From Azolla caroliniana (lineage: Eukaryota > Polypodiophyta), in assembly GCA_043228905.1 (NCBI GenBank), contig JBHGNT010000007.1, positions 2,046,001 through 2,110,000 of the forward strand: DNA of 64,000 nucleotides, given 5' to 3'. Each line of letters opens with the position of its first letter. Positions within the stretch are counted from its first letter, which is position 1. A program made the translations under genes and the position numbers. Positions 55,566-64,000 of the stretch are shown here, piece after piece. Below the pieces are notes generated by a model. The model made no database searches. It had not been told where the DNA came from and was given only the letters and a program-made list of their open reading frames with translations.

Positions 55566-56648
55566 ATGGTATCAGAGCCAAACGACCTAATAGCCTTATA
55601 GCCAATGCCTTTCTAAAAATTACAAAACACGTGCCCTATAAATTATATTCATAGTGTTCAAGATCGTCAAATAACGAACGACAATTTTATGTTTGCCGTG
55701 CGCTGATCCGGACAGCCCTCTGCAATAATGGCGCAATCTATGTCGTCGTCGCAACTCAACATGCGAAAATTCAGAATCGAAAAATTATCGGACACAAATT
55801 ATCGAATTTGGAAGGCAAGATTAGAATTACTTTTTAAATATAATAAAGTATGGGACATAATTTCAGGATCGTCGACAAAACCTGAAAAAGGCGAAGAACT
55901 TGAAGAATATGAAGAAAAAGATTTGTGTGCAAGAATGGAAATTCTAATGCACGTAAGTGATGGCACCGGAGAAACATTGCGAAAAATGGAGACGGCTCAT
56001 GAAATGTGGAAGCACTTACAAACTATCTACAAGCCGAAAAATGATGCCCAACAAGCGCATACACTTCAAGCGCTTGTTAATTACAAAATGAATGACGAAC
56101 AACCGGTTGGTGAATTTCTATTAATATGGCAAAAGAAATTAGATGATGTGTTAACTTCGGGATTAGAAATCCATGATAAATTACAAAAGATTCTCCTCCT
56201 TGGTGCTCTTCCTCACTCGTGGTCCACTTTTAGAACCACCCAAAACTCTATAAATTGTCCAACGCTAATCGATCTTCTTACAAACATTAGACAGGAGGAA
56301 ACAATGCGTTCACAAAGGTCTTCAAATTCAACTCCAAGTATGGCAATGGTAGCATACAAGAACAAAAGGTTCACCCAAAGAGGAGAAAGCTCGAAGCCGT
56401 GGATAAAGAAAGATCAAAACACTAAACAAGGAGAAATGCGGTTCAACAATACCTATTGTAAAATATGCAAACGTACAAATCATGCAACCAAAGATTGTCG
56501 CGCAAACTCAAATTTCAAGAGTTATCAACCATGGAAGCGTGTACAAGCCCATCTTGTTGAAGAAGAGATGGATGATGATGGATGATGAAAAAGTCATAGG
56601 AGATAGATGCCAAACGACCTAATAGCCTTATAGCCAATGCCTTTCTAA
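55566..56648 (+). mobile_element. copia F gag-only unit
   Basis: CCCAACA then TGGTATCAGAGCCA (55567-55580) gives an LTR end and tRNA-Met primer site directly after the LINE 3 CTTT/CT tail; no full LTR precedes it. An intact gag follows. A perfect 40-bp direct repeat starting GCCAAACGACCTAATAGCC flanks gag (55577-55616 and 56609-56648). No protease, integrase or RT follows, and no purine tract or 3' LTR is recognisable. Confidence 0.7.
55728..56585 (+). CDS. copia-type Gag, intact 285 residues
   Basis: A UBN2/Retrotran_gag_2-type capsid protein. It shows FRIEKLSDTNYRIWKARLEL near the start, EMWKHLQTIYKPKNDAQQAH, and ILLLGALPHSWSTFRTTQN in the C-terminal capsid half. A zinc knuckle CKICKRTNHATKDC (CX2CX4HX4C) lies near residue 245. 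The protein ends in an acidic VEEEMDDDG, 25 bp before the second 40-bp repeat. It is the only gag here without a stop or frameshift. It may be the remnant of a young element that lost pol, a non-autonomous element, or a retained host copy; the sequence cannot decide. Confidence 0.82.
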   Translation: MAQSMSSSQLNMRKFRIEKLSDTNYRIWKARLELLFKYNKVWDIISGSSTKPEKGEELEEYEEKDLCARMEILMHVSDGTGETLRKMETAHEMWKHLQTIYKPKNDAQQAHTLQALVNYKMNDEQPVGEFLLIWQKKLDDVLTSGLEIHDKLQKILLLGALPHSWSTFRTTQNSINCPTLIDLLTNIRQEETMRSQRSSNSTPSMAMVAYKNKRFTQRGESSKPWIKKDQNTKQGEMRFNNTYCKICKRTNHATKDCRANSNFKSYQPWKRVQAHLVEEEMDDDG

Positions 56649-56753
56649 TAAAATTATTATATTATTAAACGTCAACTTACTAAAAGCCTACAACATTATA
56701 ATTTTTAAATGTTGAATTCCCTGTTGCCAAAAGTTAAAACGACCACTCATGGA

Positions 56754-56796
<43 letters not shown>

Positions 56797-56853
56797 GTTT
56801 GTGTTTACTATATAAGCAAGCAGTGGGGTGATGATGATTTCCCATCGTCGAAG
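56649..56853. other. spacer with CT microsatellite
   Basis: It contains a (CT)n tract (about 56754-56793) and AT-rich DNA. The open frame over the CT tract (LSLSLSL) is not a gene. Confidence 0.6.
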
Positions 56854-57557
56854 ATGGATCTCTTTGCGCTCAAGCGTCTCTGTGTCTCCATCGTCATGCT
56901 GCTGGTAATCCCTTTGGTTTCATTTCACTATAACTATCCAAAATCATTCTTTAATGGCGTCTTTCATCATGATGAACATAGGGATAAGTCCAGTTCTTCT
57001 TAATCTGATGAGCAGATGCGTCATATAATTACAGATTTTATGCAATATAAATCCTAAACCTTAGATGTTCTTATTATTGATAATGATAGACCTCAATTAT
57101 AATGGGCACTGTCAATGCCGGTATTCTCCGCTCCGTGATCACGCTGTGCATCCCAGAGCTGAGAGACTTGGGGGATGTTGCAGGCTATACTTCCTTCGAG
57201 TTGCTGGCGGGATTGTTATGTAGCATTGCGTCCCTCATCTGCAATTTCAATACCGCCAAGAAGTGTTGCTATGTTATCTGCGTGAACAGCTCACGGTTCG
57301 GGAATGACCGTCGAGGTGTGAACATGGCCATTTCCCGGGCTGCCCAGTTCTGGTGGGTTGGGCTAATAGCCTTCACTGCCTCCTGGCCTATGTACTTGTG
57401 GTTCTTATTTGGTCCTATCCCAGCCATACTCTTATTGACCTATTTCATTCTCAGCGGACTCTGCAGCCATTTCATTGGCACCCAGAGAGAGATCCAGGAA
57501 GACAACCAATATAATAATCACCGTCCACAATCCCAATTACTCACGCATGTACTCTGA
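56854..57557 (+). CDS. divergent DUF599-like gene, probably partial
   Basis: The clear part is 57102-57557 (151 codons). LLAGLLCSIASLICNFNTAK aligns with the IKFLCVLICFLVAFMCNIQS membrane segment of copies A and B. AISRAAQFWWVGLIAFTASW and LFGPIPAILL align with the FWSLGLRAFYFSFP...LFGPIPMF segment. A candidate first exon MDLFALKRLCVSIVMLL (56854-56904) ends at a GTAATC donor, the place where other relatives also have CTGGTAAT. No acceptor gives a convincing joined frame, and the N-terminal VPAG and TTVLGIN motifs are missing. It may be a decayed or rapidly evolving copy. Confidence 0.6.
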
Positions 57558-60490
57558 AAGGCCGGCTTCTGCCAAAAAGAGGTTTTGATTAGCTATCCTT
57601 GGAATGTTTATAACTATTTCGAGATTCCCATTGGAATTTCTGGTTGTATATATATATATGAGTTTGTTGTATAATATAACTTGTGTCTCTACTCAATGCA
57701 TTCCAGCTTTCTCTGTATATTATGCTTACATGAGTTTCCATATGTTTCCACTGATTCAGAGGTTTAAGCCAAGATAGATAAGATGCTAGGAATATAGAAT
57801 TAATTTTGTGTATGGAGGACGCTTGGTAATGGTGGAACCTTAGGGTGACATAGCGATTCAACTTTGGTTTGGATTATAATAGGTGCTTCTTATTGACCCC
57901 AAAGCTGAACCTACCTCACCTTAATATATAACTTGTGTGTCTCAAACCTATGTTTTCTTTGGTTACAGAAAATGTGTTAATTCCCAACTATACTTATATT
58001 AATCTTCTCACAAAAACAACAACAAATCTGCCACTTTGATCGGTACTACGGGATACCAAGGATGGAACAAATAATGAACGATCATGGCAGATAGAAGGAA
58101 CAAGAGAACCCCAACTACTGAAACACACGGATACTTGTGTATGAACCCCAGATCTGTGGAGTATTCCATCGACCATAAGTATCTGTGTAATGTAATTACA
58201 CCATGATAGCTATGCGTGCAGATACCTCTGCCTTGATCTTTGAATCGTAGGGATTGATTGGTGTAAAATAGTTTCAGGGGATTAAGCTATAACGCACCAG
58301 GTTTACCTGTAATAATCATCTCATGTCTCTGCATCAGAGCAATTGGCACTCTCTTGATATTCCGTTTGACTTGCAGTCGCATTTGGCTGTGGATTCATAT
58401 AAATAGCTCATTAAAACTGTTAAACCTTATCATTAGCACCCTTACTTAAGCTAAAGATCAAGCCACGAGGGAGGCCAAATACAACTCCCAGCTCCCAAAT
58501 GCCAAGTCCTTTGGACATTTAAATGAAGGATTGATTGGTAGATTCGTGAAAATCCACCTCAAATCTTGGCTATAGTTTTACCAAAATGAGAATGAGCAAC
58601 AACTACTTGTGGTTCTTAAGTCCATTATCAGGGATGTGTCACGCCATTTCTTTGGTAACATGGAGGCCCATCTAGACAAGCAACATATACATAATTGATT
58701 ACCGTCCACAGTCCAAATAACTCTGACAGTGCATCTGACAGCAGATCTCCATTGTCTGTGCATACAAATACAGAGTACCTGCTAGATAGAAGAAACAAGA
58801 ACCCTAGCTACTAAATCCCACAGTTACGGTATTCGGTCCTGAATCACCAGATCTTTCCATTGCCCATAAATATCATACTAATCACTCATTTCATGTCCAA
58901 GCCATAAAGAGATGTAGGTCCAGAGTCCAAACCACAGCTATGCATGCACAGTAATACCTCTGGCGTGATGACTAACTATGTAATACCTCTGGCTTCGTCA
59001 ATGATTGCATGATCTGTGAATCTGAGGTATTGATTGACGTCAAATAACTCGGGGAAGTTAAGATGTAATTAGTCACATGTACCTGTAATTGCTTGATTAT
59101 AGGGAGTGAACAAAAATCAAGTGTCTCTGCATGATCGCAATGGCTGCGCCTCTCTTCCTTCATATGCCATGCCATTTCACTGGCGCTTGCATTAATTTTA
59201 GTGCTCCATCTCTGGATTTAGTATAGCATACTTTAGAATTGGGATCTGTGTATGTATACATACCCTCGAAAAAACAGAAATCTGTGGTTAGATCCAAGAA
59301 ATTTCGTCGGGGGATAGAAGAAGTGCAGCATCAGATCCTCTCTTATCTTCTTCTGATCATGGATTGATTGATCCTTTGAGTTGACCTTGTCCATTGATTG
59401 GTGTATCGATTTGATTTGTCCGCCCGCCCAAGTGTGAAACCGAGATGCCTCCCCACTCTCGTTCTCTCCACTCTTCCGAATGACTCACGATTAGGCTTCG
59501 TTTCCTTTTGTGACATTCATTAACGAGAAAGTGTGGGACAACACCCAGAAGAAGAAGGACATGGTACATTCGCTGGATAAAACCCAATTTGGCACCAAAG
59601 CCGATTATTGTGGGGTAACGGACTCATGGGCAATTGGAGGAAATCCCTCTCTCCTAGATACCAAGTGTATGGAAAGACCCTAAATTGACTAGATACATAG
59701 TTGTGAAAGTACTCCATGATGATCCGACACAACCCTTAAACGCTTTTATTTGTACGCTGAAGCTGAAGATCAAACAACAAGGGAGGCTCGAGATGGGTTG
59801 ACACCCTAGCTCCCTACTTGGGCCTTCATGCACTATGATTCCCAACTCCCCTAAATGCCAAGTCCTTGACCTTGTAGAAGCCTTAGGAGGGATAGTGAAG
59901 GTAGTAGAAAGGGGCATACACAAGAAAGGTCTTGCAAATTGATGTGTTGCAATGCATCGCATGGTGACGTGCCTAATAAAGGCATCGTTTAGTTATGCCT
60001 TTTTCTTTTTTTCTTTCAAAATGTAACAAAAAGGGGATGCATAATCCCCATTTTCAAATATTGACCCTTCTTCTCAGCATCGAATAAGAGCAAATGTTGT
60101 GACTTCCAGCAACAAACCAACACCGAGCTTCTCTCCTCACCTATCAACGAGTACTTTTAGGGTTATTTAGTTTTGTCCACATAAAAATGTGTGTGTACAC
60201 ACACATGCATAAAAGTTAACATTCGAATCAATCGGCCTCTACATAGGATGGAACTATCGAGCTGCTTCTGGGGTTTGTATATATATCATTCACGAATCAC
60301 AACTATACAATTTTACAGTTAATGGAAGAAGTGATGGGTGTCATGCCCCTCAAAGGCCATTTTGCTTGTCAAAAACATACACATAATAGAAAGGCCTGTC
60401 ATGTGACATATAAAGTTTAAATTTCCATTTTCATGTGAAAGGCCCCCTACAAGTTATGTACATCAAATGAGATGCTAAAATTATAATTTT
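57558..60490. other. gene-free block of unclassified dispersed repeats
   Basis: No supported gene. The part 58059-58190 and the part 58775-58885 are related to each other and to 52840-52960. The part 58421-58590 resembles 59730-59870 (shared AAGATCAA, GGGAGGC and AAATGCCAAGTCCTT), and its end (GTGAAAATCCACCTC) recurs at 62478. The part 59885-60060 and the part 60225-60325 recur together at 62560-62810. These look like copies of one or more unrecognised interspersed elements. Confidence 0.55.
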
Positions 60491-60511
60491 CATGTCATAT
60501 ATATTATATAT

Positions 60512-61095
60512 ACACATTTGTATGTCACTTTTTTTTTCTTTTTTTCTTTTTTTCTTTTTTTCTTTTTTTCTTTTATTCCAAACAAAAGCTCCTTCCATTA
60601 GTTATAAAATTTTACACATTTGTATGTCACTTTGTTTTTTCTTTTTTTCCAAACAAAAGCTCCTGCCATTAGTTATAAAATTTTACACATTTGTATGTCA
60701 CTTTTTTTTTTCTTTTATTCCAAACAAAAGCTCCTGCCATTAGTTATAAAATTTTACACATTTGTATATCACTTTTTTTTTCCAAACGAAAACTCCTTCC
60801 ATTAGCTATAAAATTTTACACATTTGTATTTCACTTTTTTTTTCATTTTTTCCAAACAAAAACTCCTGCCATTAGTTATAAAATTTTACACATTTGTATG
60901 TCACTTTTTTTTTTCCAAACAAAAACTCCTTCCATTAGCTATAAAATTTTACACATTTGTATTTCACTTTTTTTTTCATTTTTTCCAAACAAAAACTCCT
61001 TCTATTAGTTATAAAATTTTACACATTTCTAGATCACTTTTTTTTTTCTTTTTTTTCCAAACAAAAACTCCTTCCATTAGTTATAAAATTTTACA
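60512..61095. repeat. tandem repeat with poly-T core, about 8 units of 60-100 bp
   Basis: Each unit reads CACATTTGTATGTCAC, a T-rich tract, CCAAACAAAAGCTCC, then CATTAGTTATAAAATTTTACA. Units join at about 60512, 60613, 60685, 60757, 60819, 60888, 60953 and 61020, ending near 61093. Length varies mainly in the T tract. The repeated open frames are artefacts of the array. Confidence 0.9.
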
Positions 61096-61165
61096 CATTA
61101 GATTAGTATATACAAATCCCTGTAGGGACACGATACGTCCATCTTATGTGGATGCCCACCGACTC
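61060..61165 (-). repeat. inverted copy of the dispersed element at 62.7 kb
   Basis: CTCC...ATTAGTTATAAAAT, ATACAAA/TCCC and CCATCTTATGTGGAT on the plus strand match the reverse complement of 62695-62812 (ATCCACATAAGATGG ... TTATAGCTAATAGGAG). The outer CTCC...ATTAGTTATAAAAT part is the same as the unit amplified in the tandem array to its left. Confidence 0.7.
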
Positions 61166-61639
61166 AATAAAGGGGGAGGACGACCATTGTTGGATGAAGG
61201 CTAGTCGTTCTCTTTCAACTCCATCGAAGTCACCCTTGAGGCCATCATATTGGCTAGTTAGAGTGGCTACTACTTGTATAATGTATTTATACTATATATA
61301 TTTTTTCCAAAAAATAGTATGGTTTTCAATAACACGTTTAAAATAATATCATCATTGTGTATTAATGGTTATTTTTAAGTTCTTTACTAATAAAATAAGT
61401 TGAAATTTAAATGAAATTTCAAACAATAACCTTAATTAAATACTTGAAGCGTGGAGAATTATCAATATATAAAGTCCATGCTTTTCTCTCAATGCATAAA
61501 GTTGGAGGATCGTTGCCCATATATAAGTTTTTAGCGTTTTTAGCTGACTATTGTCTCCCTCTCCCTCTCCTTCATGAGTCAACAAAATACAGACTACATA
61601 TCTTACATCATGCACGATTAATTCTCAACAACGCGCCTT
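61166..61639. other. AT-rich DNA, no gene seen
   Basis: Short frames only, with no recognisable motif. Confidence 0.5.
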
Positions 61640-62087
61640 TCCGACATAGTCTTGATGATGCTGGTAATTCCTACAAATATCTATTTTTATTTAATGGTGA
61701 TGATCAGATAGGTGTGCATGTATATAGATTAGCAGATGAAGACGCATATATATATAGATAGATAGATAGATATTGTATAAATCCTAAATCATCGATGCCT
61801 CGAATGATATCATATAACGTTCAATTCTGATGATTACTCTCAACATCTGCTCGTTCTCCGCCATGTTATTCTTTCACAACTCAACATTCAAAGACCCGGG
61901 AACTCCTCCTACCATTTTGCTATCTTGTGTCTTGTTGTCGAACTATCTGTCCATTACCTTCAATTTTGAGGTTGTGCACAATTGTCTGTGTGTAATCTTT
62001 GTCGTGAACAACATGCATCATATTGGTTCGAATGCGCTTGAGACTTACCATCAAGATGTGACCACTACCATTTCTGAAGCATTGTAG
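61640..62087 (+). pseudogene. decayed DUF599-like locus
   Basis: ATAGTCTTGATGATGCTGGT (about 61649) parallels the putative exon 1/donor at 56.89 kb. An intron-like part (ATAAATCCTAAA, GATGATTACTC) parallels 57.05-57.1 kb. The frame 61830-62087 has ILLSCVLLSNYLSITFNFEV and CVIFVVNN, aligned with LLAGLLCSIASLICNFNTAK and YVICVNS of the 57.1 kb gene. It stops at 62087, before the conserved FW...LFGPIP region. It is probably non-functional. Confidence 0.55.
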
Positions 62088-62975
62088 AACCAGTCTCATG
62101 GGTTGAGAGTGTTCTTGTATGTCTGGTGTTATATATATATATATATATACATACACATATGAGTTTGTAAATAATAAGAAGATTTTAGGGTGTTATATAT
62201 ATAAACCCTAAACCGGGTGTTAATTATATGCCCTTTTTCATTTATATAAATTTGCTCAAATACTGACATGTTTTTTGTTGTTAATGATGCTACGTGTATA
62301 AGTGGTTTAAGCTTGTTCTTGTCATTTATAGAACTTAAGGGGTTTAGATTTGGTTGAGTTGGGGATTTACATTTGATCAACTAGTTTGTTGTGGCAGCAG
62401 CTGTATAAAGGCTATATGCTTAGTAACTACTAGTTGTCTAAGAAGATTATTAGTATGTGTAGTATGTTATGTCCGAAATTGGTGAAAATTCACCTCGAAA
62501 CTTATCTTGGCTATCTACAAAAAAGAAAATTAACAACAACATTAGGTCGTAATAGTCAATGAAGGTAGCAGACAAGGAGATGCACAAGAAATGCGTTGCA
62601 TAATGATGTGTATTGTGATGCGTCAACATGGTGACATGCCTAACAAAGGCACCGTATAGTGATGCGTTTTTTTTCAATTTATTATTATTTTTTAGAATAT
62701 AAGAGAAAGGGGACGCATAATCCACATAAGATGGAATCATCGAGCCCCTTGTGGGGTTTGTATATAACATTCACAACTATAATATTTTATAGCTAATAGG
62801 AGTTTTTTGTTTTGGGAAAGAAAACATTGTTATAAATAAATTAGCAGTCACATATCCACAGTTATTAGAGTTTGGTTTAGGATTAGTATTAGGGCTAATT
62901 GACGATAGAAACTCACTAACATTAGGAATTCACATACCTATACACTCTAGTTAACATTCAATGAAATTAACAATT

Positions 62976-62976
<1 letters not shown>
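62088..62976. other. dispersed-repeat copy and TA microsatellite
   Basis: A (TA)n run lies at about 62130-62148. The part 62460-62812 carries the repeat also found at 58.55, 59.9-60.06 and 60.23-60.32 kb (for example ATCATCGAGCCCC and GTGGGGTTTGTATATA). No gene is seen. Confidence 0.55.
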
Positions 62977-63044
<68 letters not shown>

Positions 63045-63045
63045 G
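62977..63045. repeat. CA/TA compound microsatellite
   Basis: About 45 bp of (CA)n are followed by (TA)n. Confidence 0.95.
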
Positions 63046-63055
63046 TACATGCATT

Positions 63056-63240
63056 AATAGCGTCATTAATCATGATGAACATAGGGGTAAGTTCAATTAT
63101 TTTTAATATGATGAGCATATGCATCATCTAAATACAGATTTTAGGCAATATAAATCCTAAATCTTTGGTGTTCTTATTATTGATCATGATAGAGCTCAAT
63201 TATAATGGGCACTTTCAATGCCTGCATGTTCTACATTGTA
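63056..63240 (+). pseudogene. fragment of the DUF599-like locus
   Basis: ATCATGATGAACATAGGG, TAATATGATGAGCATATGC, ATAAATCCTAAA and CAATTATAATGGGCACT match 56962-57112 in order with few changes. The similarity is lost soon after the ATG that starts the 57102 frame. No coding sequence remains. Confidence 0.7.
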
Positions 63241-63814
63241 TGAAACTAACAGAAGTAGGCAATGTAATGTATGAAAGTCAAATATTCACCCAAAATCGCA
63301 ACCATATGAAAACTATTTTAATATGAAAACGTTTTTGAAGGTCAGAGAAAAGTTATGGTATTGTCTGTCCTTCCATTGTGCTATATTATAATTTCCTGTT
63401 CTTCATTCCATTGCATTCCTTCCTCCCTCTCGCCAGCTTGCAAATTTTTTCATAATCCAATCGTATATCTCGTAATCCCCTTAAATTGGGAACAATGCTC
63501 CCCAGGAATATGGAGGATTCGGCATAATTCTTGATGTTGGTAATAACTCCCAAATAACTGCAAACATTTGAAAGCTCTTAAGGGCTGGAAATTTGAGGAA
63601 TCTATTATCAATTATTAATTGATATAATAATCACAACTATACAATTGTATAACTAATAGAATGAGTTTTTTGTTTTGGAAAAAGAAAACATTCAAAGAAA
63701 TGAGCACTCCAAAGGACTAGAGAAACATACATGGCACAAACATTAGAAATCACTTTAGGATTTTCATATTTGGGCAATTATATCATATAATAATAAAGTG
63801 GCATAAGTCTGCCT
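63241..63814. other. AT-rich DNA, no gene seen
   Basis: Includes another short ATTCTTGATGTTGGTAATAA string (about 63529) like the DUF599-like exon 1/donor fragments, and a partial copy of the TATACAATT...TTTTTTGTTTTGG repeat near 63633-63680. Confidence 0.5.
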
Positions 63815-63917
63815 AAGGTGATTACAAATAAAAAGTGAGAGAAACGTAAGGTGATTACAAACAAAAAGTGAGAGAAACCTAAGGCGATTACAAATAAAAA
63901 GAAAGAGAAACCTAAGG
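63815..63917. repeat. 33-bp minisatellite, three units
   Basis: AAGGTGATTACAAATAAAAA followed by GTGAGAGAAACGT repeats at 63815, 63848 and 63881 with few changes. A similar AAGCAAGAGAAACGT string ends the window at 64000. Confidence 0.9.
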
Positions 63918-64000
63918 ATATAATGGACATAATATGAAAATCCTGATATAATATGAATGTTATACCATGTTATTGATATTATAAAAAGCAAGAGAAACGT

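Noticed and set aside
60512-61095. CRISPR-like array of regular repeats
   Set aside because: The spacers are T-tracts of variable length and the host is a eukaryote. It is a tandem minisatellite.
60492-61204. Overlapping plus-strand frames with repeated KLLPLVIKFYTF units
   Set aside because: They are produced by the poly-T tandem array. The repeats vary in length without regard to frame.

Overview
This window looks like nuclear DNA of a land plant. Two conserved plant genes with many short introns are present: replication factor C subunit 3 and the beta subunit of ATP-citrate lyase. Both encode full-length proteins of the expected size. There are also several genes and fragments of the plant membrane-protein family DUF599, and a dense set of Ty1/copia and non-LTR (LINE) retrotransposons. 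The rather divergent ATP-citrate lyase sequence and the style of the LINE and copia proteins make me lean towards an early-diverging or seed-free lineage, but this is an impression and I cannot name a species.

Layout. 0-1.8 kb: gene-free, ending in a long AAAT-type microsatellite. 1.8-6.65 kb: a nearly complete LINE on the minus strand whose ORF1 and ORF2 share one frame and are separated only by a UGA-CGG stop. 6.85-10.9 kb: RFC3 (9 exons), about 200 bp head-to-head from the LINE 5' end. 12.8-18.3 kb: ACLB (15 coding exons plus a likely 5'-leader intron). Both genes need a GC-AG intron. 18.3-22.6 kb: gene-free. 22.6-28.7 kb: two tandem DUF599 genes and duplicated flanks. 29.4-30.1 kb: remnant of another LINE.

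31.2-42.7 kb is a three-layer nest. A minus-strand copia element (called C) was interrupted by an LTR of family D, bounded by a 5-bp duplication AGTTT. That LTR was in turn interrupted by a plus-strand copia element (copia 1). 42.7-45.5 kb holds remnants of D, of a third copia gag (E), of a LINE 3' end and of an antisense gag. 45.5-52.8 kb is a 5'-truncated LINE (LINE 2) split by a complete but decayed copia element (copia 2) with a TAAGG target duplication. 53.2-55.5 kb is a third LINE copy. 55.6-56.65 kb is a copia gag-only unit with an intact reading frame between 40-bp direct repeats. 56.8-64 kb contains a divergent DUF599-like gene, its decayed relatives, several unclassified dispersed repeats and minisatellites.

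The cellular genes are unrelated in function: a clamp-loader subunit for DNA replication, an enzyme subunit making cytosolic acetyl-CoA, and uncharacterised membrane proteins. The most unusual structure I see is in the retrotransposons. LTRs of three different copia families, and one orphan promoter-like stretch, each place their TATA box in the loop of a perfect or near-perfect inverted repeat. Copia 1 and copia 2 also carry two polypurine tracts, and in copia 1 the DNA between them encodes a long charged tail in frame with RNase H.
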